Assembly: GCF_009905605.1 (NCBI RefSeq)
Contig: NZ_JAAAKZ010000005.1
Location: 288,845-352,844 of the forward strand
DNA length: 64,000 nucleotides
DNA from: Runella sp. CRIBMP
Lineage (GTDB): Bacteria > Bacteroidota > Bacteroidia > Cytophagales > Spirosomataceae
Direction of reading: 5' to 3'
Shown: positions 18,226-25,928 of the stretch, piece after piece
Numbering within the stretch: the first letter of the stretch is position 1
Layout of the letters: every line of letters begins with the position of its first letter
The notes under the pieces: generated by a model
What the model saw: only the letters and a program-made list of their open reading frames with translations
Told to the model about the DNA's origin: nothing
Database searches by the model: none
Program-made: the position numbers and the translations under genes

Positions 18226-19098
18226 TTAGGATTGCTTTTTAATGTATATATTTCCGTTAAATGTTTCAAATCTAAATATCTTGCCTCCATTGCCGATTCT
18301 GATAGAAGTCTCGGTGTTGAGTTTGTAGGTAGTGCTTTTGTCGCCTTTGGATTCTTGGTTTTTGATGACTTTGACGGGAAGTGACTCAACATCGGGAAAG
18401 TCGGTGTAGAACTCTCCTCTGAAACTCTTGAATTCGCAGTCAGCCGAAAGATTGGCTGGGTAGCTGATTTTGATGTCGCCGTTGAGGGTTTTATAATCCG
18501 ATTTTCCAGGAGGAATGGCGGTATAATTGGCTTCTACATTCCCGTTAACGGTGCGTACTTCGGTGGCACCTTTGGCGTTGACTAGCGAAATGGCCCCGTT
18601 TACGTTGTACACATGTAGAGTACCTGTCACATCCTTGACCGATAAATCGCCGCCGTTGACGGTCGAAACGTGCAGATTCATGGCAAATGGGACTTTGACT
18701 GTGAAGTCTAAATCATATTTATACTCAATGCGGCGATTATCGTTTCGGCCTTTCCAATTGTTGCGATTGGGCCGTGAATCATAAGGTTCAAGAATGTAGA
18801 CGATGACGCTATCTTCATTTTGTTCAAATATCAGCTTAAATTCTTCTTTGCCTTGGTCTAGTATTTATTTGGTTTTACCCGAAATCGTTTTGGCTACCTC
18901 CAACACTACTTTATCACCCGCATAGCCTTCCACATTGATAGAACCGTTGATGTTGTAAATTGCCAGCGTACTACTTGTTGCATTTTTTTTGAGCGCATAT
19001 TCTTTGACAATTTGCTCTTTAAATTCCTGCGTTTGGGCGGAGGCTTGGGTACAAGACAGCACCACCCCCGCTAAAAAGGGGATAAGGGAACGTTTCAT
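18226..19098 (-). pseudogene. DUF4097 beta-repeat protein interrupted by an in-frame stop (left arm, first)
   Basis: The start at 19098 encodes a signal peptide (MKRSLIPFLAGVVLSCTQASA) and 77 residues ending GKTK. A TAA at 18865-18867 follows. The same frame then continues without further stops through ILDQGKEEFKLIFEQNED and the VNGG beta-repeats to 18226, ending NGNIYIKKQS. Full length would be about 290 residues, like its neighbours. One base change therefore separates it from an intact gene. It could be a recent nonsense mutation, a sequencing error or a programmed event. Downstream reinitiation at the ATG at 18681 would lack a signal peptide. It follows the anti-sigma gene by 25 bp. Confidence 0.85.
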
Positions 19099-19123
19099 AG
19101 CTATTAAAATGGATGATTGGTTT

Positions 19124-19951
19124 CTAAGATAAATCTTTGATGGTCTGCTGAATTTTGGTTTTGACGAGGTCGTTCAAATCGTCGCGGCGCAGCATTTGTC
19201 GGAATGCTTTGATAGAGCGTTTTTCTTGTAATTTCACCATCACATCGGCCAAAGCCACTTGTACCAAGGGCGATTCCTGATGTGAGAGCGCAAGCACCAA
19301 GCCTTCCCGCACCTGCGGGTCGTGGGCCAGTTCGGCCAGAGCATCCAATGTCACCAAGCGCACATTAACATTTGGGTCATTGTTGAGGGTCGTAAACAAA
19401 GCTTTCAGAACTTTATCGTCTACTTCGTTGATTTCCTTCGTATAACTCACGGCTTTGAGGCGCTCGGTTGCCGAAGGATTATCAATCATTGAAAGCATCA
19501 TCATTTGTCGCATTTCCTGGACTTCGGCAGAGAGCGCCTCCATTTTTACTTCCTGCGGGCGGTTGAGCCAATAGCCCACACATAGCCCTATACTCAGCAA
19601 ACACACGCTATAAGCAACGCGGAGAGCCAGTTGAGGTGTCCATAATTGTTGGAGTTTTTGGACAAAATCCTGCCACGTATTACGGTTTCTCTTAGCTTCA
19701 GTCTTTTTGTAGGTATCCAGCATAGCATAAAATCCCTCGCGCATGGCTCCGCTCGGTTTGGGCGTGGCAGATACTTCTCCCAATAGTGTCCACAACTGCC
19801 GGTCGGCTTCAAATTCTTGCTGACAATCAGCACACCCCTCCAAATGTCGCTCTATTTCTTTTTGGTCGGTTTCTGAGAGTTGGTGATTTAGCCAGCCCGT
19901 TAGCCGTTCTTTTGCGTGTTCACAGTTCATGAGCTTTGCTTCCATTTTCAA
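19124..19951 (-). CDS. Zinc-finger anti-sigma factor with extracytoplasmic HEAT repeats
   Basis: This 275-residue membrane protein has an N-terminal zf-HC2 anti-sigma domain (Cys10, then His36, Cys40, Cys43 in HLEGCADC) and one membrane helix (about 108-129). The C-terminal part (about 165-270) has HEAT-like helical pairs, including VNVRLVTLDALAEL and PQVREGLVLALSHQ. It should hold the adjacent sigma factor at the membrane and use the HEAT domain outside the cytoplasm as sensor or partner-binding site. It starts 3 nt after the sigma stop codon, so translation is coupled. ATG codons at 19951, 19945 and 19930 are all possible starts. The HEAT region is clearly homologous to that of the right-arm protein. 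Confidence 0.88.
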   Translation of the reverse strand: MKMEAKLMNCEHAKERLTGWLNHQLSETDQKEIERHLEGCADCQQEFEADRQLWTLLGEVSATPKPSGAMREGFYAMLDTYKKTEAKRNRNTWQDFVQKLQQLWTPQLALRVAYSVCLLSIGLCVGYWLNRPQEVKMEALSAEVQEMRQMMMLSMIDNPSATERLKAVSYTKEINEVDDKVLKALFTTLNNDPNVNVRLVTLDALAELAHDPQVREGLVLALSHQESPLVQVALADVMVKLQEKRSIKAFRQMLRRDDLNDLVKTKIQQTIKDLS

Positions 19952-19954
19952 TCT

Positions 19955-20494
19955 TTAAGAAATTTTTTTTAACTCCCCCAAGGCCCGGTGGACGCGCACC
20001 TTGACGGCGCCTTCGGTGGTATGCAAGATGGCGGCAATTTCTTCGTATTTTAATTCCTGAAACCGACTCAGTACCAATACTTCACGGTGTTCGGGGCTTA
20101 ATTTGCCAAGTGCCGCGTGGAGCGCATCCAGTTCTTGCTGTTTTTCAAGTTGTTCATCGGCCGAAATTCCTCCGCCCAATTTATCGGTCAAATCAGCGAT
20201 GTCGAAAGGATGCCCTCCCCAACGTTCGGTTTGTCGAAACGAATCATTCAGGATATTGCGCGCCAAATGATACATCCACGTTCTGAATTCACCTTCGCCG
20301 TTGAATGTATGACGGTATTTTAACATTCTATAAAACACATTTTGGACTAAGTCTTCGCAAGCTTGGGCTTGGCCTGTCATGTGGTACAAAAAAGCAAACA
20401 ACGGACGATGGTAGCGCTCAAAGAGCAGGCCCATCTTGTCGATGTCTCCGGCTTTGACCCGGAGCATAAGTGCGTTATCCGTTAGAGCGTTCAA
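19955..20494 (-). CDS. ECF RNA polymerase sigma factor (left arm)
   Basis: This 179-residue sigma-70 group 4 protein has region 2 (about residues 15-85, with FAFLYHMTGQAQACEDLVQNVFYRML and FRTWMYHLARNILNDSFR) and region 4 (about 120-175, with LSPEHREVLVLSRFQELKYEEIAAIL and an HTH TTEGAVKVRVHRALGEL). It directs transcription from specialised promoters when released from the anti-sigma factor encoded 3 nt downstream. It is divergent from a second ECF sigma gene 201 bp away, so both modules share a control region. Confidence 0.93.
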   Translation of the reverse strand: MNALTDNALMLRVKAGDIDKMGLLFERYHRPLFAFLYHMTGQAQACEDLVQNVFYRMLKYRHTFNGEGEFRTWMYHLARNILNDSFRQTERWGGHPFDIADLTDKLGGGISADEQLEKQQELDALHAALGKLSPEHREVLVLSRFQELKYEEIAAILHTTEGAVKVRVHRALGELKKIS

Positions 20495-20615
20495 GCGTTT
20501 AGAGAATGGTTTGTCAGGTGATTTGTACGTGGTAACTTCGAGTTTAGAAGAAGGTTACAGTGATTTGGGAAAATTGTTGCAATATTTTTTGCTAAAGAGA
20601 AAGTAGCTAATGAAA

Positions 20616-20637
20616 TGTACCTAAAATCGGTGGTACA
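20616..20637. promoter_or_regulatory. Inverted repeat between divergent sigma genes
   Basis: TGTACC at 20616-20621 and GGTACA at 20632-20637 form a perfect 6-bp inverted repeat separated by 10 bp, in the centre of the 201-bp gap between the two sigma genes. The spacing would suit a dimeric regulator reading one helical face. It is only a candidate operator. Confidence 0.35.
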
Positions 20638-20657
20638 AAAAAAGTTGCGTTTTTTTT

Positions 20658-20685
20658 TGTAATGTTTTTCCGACTCAATCGTCTA
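20658..20685 (+). promoter_or_regulatory. Candidate ECF-type promoter of the right-arm module
   Basis: TGTAAT (20658-20663), 16 bp, then CGTCTA (20680-20685) closely matches the classic ECF promoter layout TGTAAC-N16/17-CGTCTA and lies just before the sigma gene ATG at 20696. It suggests that one of the two sigma factors autoregulates this arm. The transcript would have a very short leader. I could not find an equivalent on the opposite strand. Confidence 0.5.
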
Positions 20686-20695
20686 TGCTCTTGAA

Positions 20696-21214
20696 ATGGA
20701 TTTAAAAGCCTTTACACAACTCGTGCTTCCCACGCAGGGCCGACTTTTTAGGTTGGCCAAGCTGTTTCTTCGCAATCGCGAAGAAGCCGAGGATACCTTG
20801 CAGGAAGTGTTGTTGAAGCTTTGGACCAATCGACAACAATTGGAATCGTATCAAAGTATAGAGGCCTTTGCGGTACAAGTGACCCGAAATCTGTGTTTAG
20901 ATAAACTGAAATCAAAAGCATTTCAAACCACAACGGGCGAGGTAGAATTGTATGAGTTGGGTGTGGAGAGTGCATCGCCGTATCAGCAAACAGAGTTTGC
21001 AGACAGCGCGGCTCTGATGCGTCAACTGATAGATGCTTTGCCCGAACCCCAAAAATTGATTCTACACTTACGGGATGTAGAGGAGTATACTTTCGAAGAA
21101 ATTGAACAGGTAACAGGCCTGACAGTCAACAATATACGGGTAATTTTGACGAGGGCGAGAAAAGAGGTTCGGACTGGTTACTTAAAAGTAAACAACTATG
21201 AAGCAGGACATTGA
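20696..21214 (+). CDS. ECF RNA polymerase sigma factor (right arm)
   Basis: This 172-residue ECF sigma factor has region 2 with LFRLAKLFLRNREEAEDTLQEV and FAVQVTRNLCLDKL (residues 15-85). Region 4 has LPEPQKLILHLRDVEEYTFEE and the HTH VNNIRVILTRARKEV (about 110-160). It is only distantly similar to the left-arm sigma, so the two arms are not a recent duplication at this level. Its gene overlaps the next one by 17 bp, giving tight coupling with its presumed anti-sigma partner. An ECF-type promoter motif lies immediately upstream. Confidence 0.93.
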   Translation: MDLKAFTQLVLPTQGRLFRLAKLFLRNREEAEDTLQEVLLKLWTNRQQLESYQSIEAFAVQVTRNLCLDKLKSKAFQTTTGEVELYELGVESASPYQQTEFADSAALMRQLIDALPEPQKLILHLRDVEEYTFEEIEQVTGLTVNNIRVILTRARKEVRTGYLKVNNYEAGH

Positions 21215-21962
21215 AAAGTTATTAGATAAGTATTACGAAAGCGATACCACGCTGGAAGAAGAACGCGAATTGCGGGAATTCTTCCAAGGAAATAACATTC
21301 CAGAGCATTTACAATCACACGTGGGGCAGTTCCAATATTTTGAAAAGGCTCGTAGGGAGCAGCCCTCGGCAACAACAAGTTTTCGGATAGTTAGAAATCT
21401 GAAAGAACAAGGCAACATACGCCGTTTGACTTCTTGGGGAATGCGCATTGCGGCGGGAGTTACGCTGATTCTGGTGGGGTTTGGGGGAGGAATGCTCTAT
21501 ACAAATCGTGGTTTTCAGTCAGCTGAAAATGACCCAAAAGAGGTGGTAGTCATGAAAAAAGCGCTGCGGTTTGAGCAAGGGGAGCAAACCTCCGCCAGCG
21601 AACGCATTCAGGCCGTCAATTTGAGCGCCCAACTCAACCATGCCGACGAAGATATTACGCAAATGCTGATCAACACCATGAATTTTGACGATAATGTAAA
21701 CGTGCGTCTGGCAGCGTGTCAGGCACTACGGCGCTTTGAAAATGAGCCTTTGGTGCGTGAAGGATTCATTCAATCGCTCAGTATTCAGACCGATCCCAAC
21801 GTGCAGCTGACTTTGATTGAAATTTTGGTTGCTATCAAAGAAAAACGCGCAACCGAAGAAATGCAGCGGTTGGCCCAAAATAAAGAAGTGATGGAGGTAG
21901 TGCGTATGAAAGCCGAAGAAGGGTTTACCCACTTAACCCAATTGAAGAAAAAAAGAGTCTAG
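21198..21962 (+). CDS. Membrane HEAT-repeat protein, presumed anti-sigma factor without zinc finger
   Basis: This 254-residue protein has an acidic helical N-terminus (KYYESDTTLEEERELREFFQ, residues 11-30) like FecR-type or zincless anti-sigma heads, with none of the zf-HC2 cysteines. One membrane helix follows (about 82-101), then a C-terminal HEAT region (about 130-250) with DNVNVRLAACQALRRF and PLVREGFIQSLSIQ. That region aligns with the left-arm protein (NVNVRL, VREG, EKR at equivalent places). It overlaps the sigma gene by 17 bp, which argues that it controls that sigma factor. The zinc-finger loss in one of two related regulators is notable. Confidence 0.8.
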   Translation: MKQDIEKLLDKYYESDTTLEEERELREFFQGNNIPEHLQSHVGQFQYFEKARREQPSATTSFRIVRNLKEQGNIRRLTSWGMRIAAGVTLILVGFGGGMLYTNRGFQSAENDPKEVVVMKKALRFEQGEQTSASERIQAVNLSAQLNHADEDITQMLINTMNFDDNVNVRLAACQALRRFENEPLVREGFIQSLSIQTDPNVQLTLIEILVAIKEKRATEEMQRLAQNKEVMEVVRMKAEEGFTHLTQLKKKRV

Positions 21963-22087
21963 GGGGAAAAGTGTAGAGTCCTGATAATAAATGAGAGTCG
22001 TTAAACATCGCAATCAAAAAAGTCTTACCAACGAATTAGAATTAGCAAATAACCACTAACGAGTGCCTTAGTACTCACCATCAAACC

Positions 22088-22864
22088 ATGAAACGAAACA
22101 TGTTATTAAGTGCCCTGTTTTTAGGGTGCTTTGGGAGCGTCTTTGCCCAAGAATTTAAAGCCAAATTAGCCAACGCCAAAGACCGCAAAATTAGCATAGA
22201 AATGGACGCTGGCGACCTAAAAATTGAAGGATACGATGGCGATGAAGTGATTATCAAAGGAAATGGTTTTGAAGCTCCGCCCGAACAGGCCAAAGGACTA
22301 AAGGCACTCTACAATACGGCAGTTGATAACACGGGCATTGGACTGGCGGTTACTTCCCAGGCTACGGTATTGAAAATTGAAAAAGCCTCGCGAAAGCACG
22401 TTACATATACGTTACGGGTTCCCAAAAAAGCGGCTATTTTTTATGAGCAAACCAATTGGAATCGAGCCAATATTACCATCAATAATGTGGAGGGCGATTT
22501 GGAAATAAAGACCAATAATGGGAAAATAGAATTGAATAACGTAACGGGTCCCGTCGTGGCCAATAGTACTGCGGGTGATGTTAAAGTGGTGTATTCGAGC
22601 TTGAGCCAAGAAAAACCTACTTCTATCTCCGTCATTAGCGGCGCAATCGACGTAACGCTACCCGCCAACGCCAAAGCTAATCTGAACATGCGGTCTATCA
22701 CGGGAGAAATGTATACCGACTTTGACCTCGGCCAAAAAGCATCCAAAGATGGCCTCCCTAAAGTAGGCGGCGGACACGACATTGAGGCCACCACCAACGG
22801 CGGTGGTGTGGCAGTTCACTTGAAAAGCATCAGCAGCAATATCTATCTACGCAAACAAAAATAA
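22088..22864 (+). CDS. Secreted DUF4097 beta-repeat protein (right arm, first)
   Basis: This 258-residue protein has a signal peptide (MKRNMLLSALFLGCFGSVFA), then DAGDLKIEGYDGDEVIIKG, the usual first strand set of this family. Short repeating strands follow (VEGDLEIKTNNGKIELNNV near residues 135-155) and the closing SISSNIYLRKQK. It lies 125 bp after the HEAT membrane protein. Its position and ending match the left-arm DUF4097 genes, pointing to a shared role, perhaps as the extracytoplasmic partner or output of the sigma system. No catalytic motif is visible. Confidence 0.85.
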   Translation: MKRNMLLSALFLGCFGSVFAQEFKAKLANAKDRKISIEMDAGDLKIEGYDGDEVIIKGNGFEAPPEQAKGLKALYNTAVDNTGIGLAVTSQATVLKIEKASRKHVTYTLRVPKKAAIFYEQTNWNRANITINNVEGDLEIKTNNGKIELNNVTGPVVANSTAGDVKVVYSSLSQEKPTSISVISGAIDVTLPANAKANLNMRSITGEMYTDFDLGQKASKDGLPKVGGGHDIEATTNGGGVAVHLKSISSNIYLRKQK

Positions 22865-22886
22865 CCCAACCCCAACGCATACAGCC

Positions 22887-23585
22887 ATGAAAATTGTTTC
22901 TCTCCTTTTGCTTTTAGGCTTTATGGCCAGCGCAGCTTTTGCCCAAAAAATCATTGAGAAAAAATTTCCGTTCTCTACCAATCAAACCGTAAATCTCAAC
23001 CTCAAATTTGCTGACAGCATACAGGTACGGTACTGGGACAAAGCCGAAGTATCGGTACGAATCGCGGTTGTCATCAACAGCGGCCGGCTAAATGATGCAT
23101 TTACGGTAGAATCGGGATCGACCGCTGACGAAATCACGCTCAAAACAGACTTTGATAAAGACCTTTTGAAAAAAGGGAATGTCGAAGATTGCCCCGGCGA
23201 AAATAACAAATGGCGGACCGAACACAACGGAGCCGACCATTATGTGTGCAGTAAAATCAATTATCAAGTCTATCTGCCCAAAAATGCCAAGTTGAAGCTG
23301 GAAACCATCAATGGCAATATCGACATCAAAGGCGCTTCGGGGCCCGTATTTGCCAAAACTATCAGTGGCTATGTGGATTTTAGTTGGCCAAAAGCCAGAG
23401 GTGCTAACATCGCCATGAAGACCATCACGGGCGAGGTTTATACCGATCTGGATATTGATCTCAAGACCAAAAAACAAAAGAATCCGATCGTAGGCTATTT
23501 GCTGGAAGGAACCGTCAACGGTGGCGGCCCTGACGTACGACTGGAATCCATCAGCAACAACGTATACGTTCGCAGGAAAGATTAA
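22887..23585 (+). CDS. Secreted DUF4097 beta-repeat protein (right arm, second)
   Basis: This 232-residue protein has a signal peptide (MKIVSLLLLLGFMASAAFA). The beta-repeat body is shorter than in the paralogues, with NAKLKLETINGNIDIKGASG near residues 133-152, TISGYVDFSWPKA, TITGEVYTDLDIDL and the terminal SISNNVYVRRKD. Two cysteines (in VEDCPGENN and HYVCSKI) may form a disulfide, which the others lack. It follows the previous gene by 22 bp and closes the right-arm module. No function is established for the family. Confidence 0.85.
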   Translation: MKIVSLLLLLGFMASAAFAQKIIEKKFPFSTNQTVNLNLKFADSIQVRYWDKAEVSVRIAVVINSGRLNDAFTVESGSTADEITLKTDFDKDLLKKGNVEDCPGENNKWRTEHNGADHYVCSKINYQVYLPKNAKLKLETINGNIDIKGASGPVFAKTISGYVDFSWPKARGANIAMKTITGEVYTDLDIDLKTKKQKNPIVGYLLEGTVNGGGPDVRLESISNNVYVRRKD

Positions 23586-23736
23586 TGTGTCAATTGATTT
23601 CTAATAAATTGATTTTTAGAGCTATAGTCATTGATTTGATTAAAAGGCAGGAATGAAGCAGAAGCTTGAATTTACTTTGATGCGCCAAAAACTTTACGGC
23701 TGTTAAAATCGTATCTTAGCTTAAAAACTCAAGCGT

Positions 23737-25260
23737 ATGAAAACACATTACTTCTCCTTGATTCCTGCCTTTTTTGCGTTGAATAGCTTTGGACAAACGC
23801 CGCCTTCCGTTACACCCACGAGCGCTTTCATTAATTATGGTTCCAACGTTACCCTAACCGCCTCGGGCTGTGCTGGAACGGTCAACTGGTCTACTGGACA
23901 AACAGGTGCGTCGATTTCTGTTTCTCCCAAACAAAGTGCCCGTTTTACGGCCACCTGCACGAGCGGAATGCAGACAAGTGGTGCCTCCAACAGTGTGCTT
24001 GTGCAGGTGGGGCTGACCACTTCCCCGTGCAACAGCAACGTGTCGGTTTCCTCCAATCTCTCAAATATAGGATACCGTTACGAATCAAGTAATTATATCA
24101 TTGGTACAGGCGACATTGAAGCCAACGCAAGTGTACAATTTAAGGCGCAGAACTACGTACAGTTAAACCCTGGATTTGAAGCAAAGTCGGGGAGTGTTTT
24201 TAAAGCCTTTACGGGTAAATGTACAGAATTACAAACGAGAGAAGTACTGACGGGGCGGCAATTGCCGTGGGAAATACTCTGGGGACCTGATGACTTTATT
24301 TGGATGACCGAGAAGGGTGGAAAAATCAGCCGAGTGAATCCGCAAACGAGCGCCGTTCAAACCTTGATTACCATTTCGGATGTTTTTTCTAACGGAGAAG
24401 GTGGTTTATTGGGTATGGTGTTGCATCCCGATTTTGCCAACCATCCTTACGTGTATGTTTCTTACAATTACAGCATTGACAATACCGTTTCGGGAATGAG
24501 GGTAAAAGTGGTACGTTTTACCTTCAACAGCGGCACTGCTACCTTGGGCAGTCCATTGATATTGGTACAGAATATTTTAGGCAATTCCACCCACGACGGC
24601 AGCCGACTGGTCATTACCCCCGAATTGAAATTATTTGTCACCACGGGTGATGCACAAGACCTTAGTGCGCCTCAGAATGATACGAACCTCAATGGTAAGA
24701 TTCTGCGAATGAACTTAGACGGCTCCGTTCCCGCCGATAACCCCATGGCGGGTAGTTTGGTATGGAGTAAAGGACACCGAAATCCGCAGGGATTGGTCTA
24801 TGCCAATGGGAAATTATACTGCTCGTCGCACGGGGCGGGGATTGAAGACGAAATAAACCTCATTCAACAGTCGGGCAATTATGGCTGGCCCAACGTAGAA
24901 GGTTTCTGCGATACCCCTTCCGAAATCACATTTTGTAACGCCAACTCGGTGATTGAACCCATTTTTTCGTCAGGAACGGGCGGCACATGGGCATTTTGCG
25001 GGTTGGACTATTATAACAATGATGCCTATCCGCGCTGGAAAGGCCATTTGTTGTTGGTTTCTCTGAAAAACCAAACGTTATATAGTCTCAAAGTAAGTAC
25101 CAATGGTAACACCATTGAAGGTCCTGCCAATCTGTATTTGGTAAATCAGTTCGGCCGCCTGCGCGACATTGCCATTGCGCCAAATGGGAAAGTGTATCTT
25201 TGTACCAGCAACGGCGGTAATGCAGATAAAATAATTGAAATAACGCCGATTGTGGAGTAA
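23737..25260 (+). CDS. Secreted PQQ-dependent sugar dehydrogenase with N-terminal adhesion-type modules
   Basis: This 507-residue secreted protein has a signal peptide (about 1-19), then an Ig-like strand region (about 22-95) rich in Thr/Ser. A short module follows that ends NPGFEAKSGSVFKA (about 100-160), a motif frequent in Cytophagales surface proteins. The rest is a glucose/sorbosone dehydrogenase six-bladed propeller (about 168-505) with GEGGLLGMVLHPDF, the catalytic-His THDGSRL, LNGKILRMNLDG and KGHRNPQGLVY. It would oxidise sugars outside the cytoplasm using PQQ. The electron acceptor is not encoded nearby. It stands alone after the sigma/DUF4097 region. Confidence 0.85.
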   Translation: MKTHYFSLIPAFFALNSFGQTPPSVTPTSAFINYGSNVTLTASGCAGTVNWSTGQTGASISVSPKQSARFTATCTSGMQTSGASNSVLVQVGLTTSPCNSNVSVSSNLSNIGYRYESSNYIIGTGDIEANASVQFKAQNYVQLNPGFEAKSGSVFKAFTGKCTELQTREVLTGRQLPWEILWGPDDFIWMTEKGGKISRVNPQTSAVQTLITISDVFSNGEGGLLGMVLHPDFANHPYVYVSYNYSIDNTVSGMRVKVVRFTFNSGTATLGSPLILVQNILGNSTHDGSRLVITPELKLFVTTGDAQDLSAPQNDTNLNGKILRMNLDGSVPADNPMAGSLVWSKGHRNPQGLVYANGKLYCSSHGAGIEDEINLIQQSGNYGWPNVEGFCDTPSEITFCNANSVIEPIFSSGTGGTWAFCGLDYYNNDAYPRWKGHLLLVSLKNQTLYSLKVSTNGNTIEGPANLYLVNQFGRLRDIAIAPNGKVYLCTSNGGNADKIIEITPIVE

Positions 25261-25278
25261 AAATCGCCAACGCAGCCA

Positions 25279-25926
25279 ATGCCTTCCGACTACATCCCCG
25301 CCCTAAAATACCATTTTCTGACGCCCATCTACGATTGGTTTATTTGGCTAACTATGCCTGAGATAAAGGTAAAAAAGCGGTTGATTCAACAGGCGGATAT
25401 AAAAAAAGGGCAAGCTATTTTAGACTTTGGCTGCGGAACCGCCACCCTCACGCTTATGATAGAAGACTTGCATCCTGATTGTACCATTGCAGGTTTGGAT
25501 GTTGACCCTCAAATACTGACTATTGCGAATAAAAAAGCAAAGCTTAAAAATTCGTCGATTCAATTAAAAGAATTTGACGGCAAAACGCTTCCTTTTGCCG
25601 ATGCTTCCTTTAATAAGGTGCTGTCGGCTTGGGTTTTTCATCATTTAACCACCGAGCAAAAACTTCATGCTTTTCGTGAGATACGCCGTGTGCTTAAGCC
25701 TAAAGGTGAACTGCACATTGCTGATTGGGGCAAAGCAGAAAACGGTTTGATGCGGTTTCTGTTTTTTGTGGTACAAGTGATTGATAATTTCTATACCACC
25801 CACGATAATATAAAAGGTAAAATCCCTCAATTTCTGGCAATTGAGGGATTTGAAAATGTAGAAATAAAAGGAAATCAGTCCACGCTGTTTGGGACTTTAT
25901 CTTATTTGAAAGCCATTAAACGCTGA
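25279..25926 (+). CDS. Class I SAM-dependent methyltransferase (UbiE/Coq5-like)
   Basis: This 215-residue methyltransferase has motif I ILDFGCGTATLTLM near residues 47-60, motif II LDVDPQILTIA, the post-motif FDGKTLPFADASFNKVLSAWVFHHL, and RRVLKPKGELHIADWG. There is no signal peptide. The FHHL and LKP.GE.H...WG pattern is that of UbiE-like lipid or quinone methyltransferases. The convergent neighbour 2 bp away is menD, so a menaquinone role is possible but is inference only. The ATG at 25279 is 18 bp after the dehydrogenase stop. Confidence 0.85.
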   Translation: MPSDYIPALKYHFLTPIYDWFIWLTMPEIKVKKRLIQQADIKKGQAILDFGCGTATLTLMIEDLHPDCTIAGLDVDPQILTIANKKAKLKNSSIQLKEFDGKTLPFADASFNKVLSAWVFHHLTTEQKLHAFREIRRVLKPKGELHIADWGKAENGLMRFLFFVVQVIDNFYTTHDNIKGKIPQFLAIEGFENVEIKGNQSTLFGTLSYLKAIKR

Positions 25927-25928
25927 AC

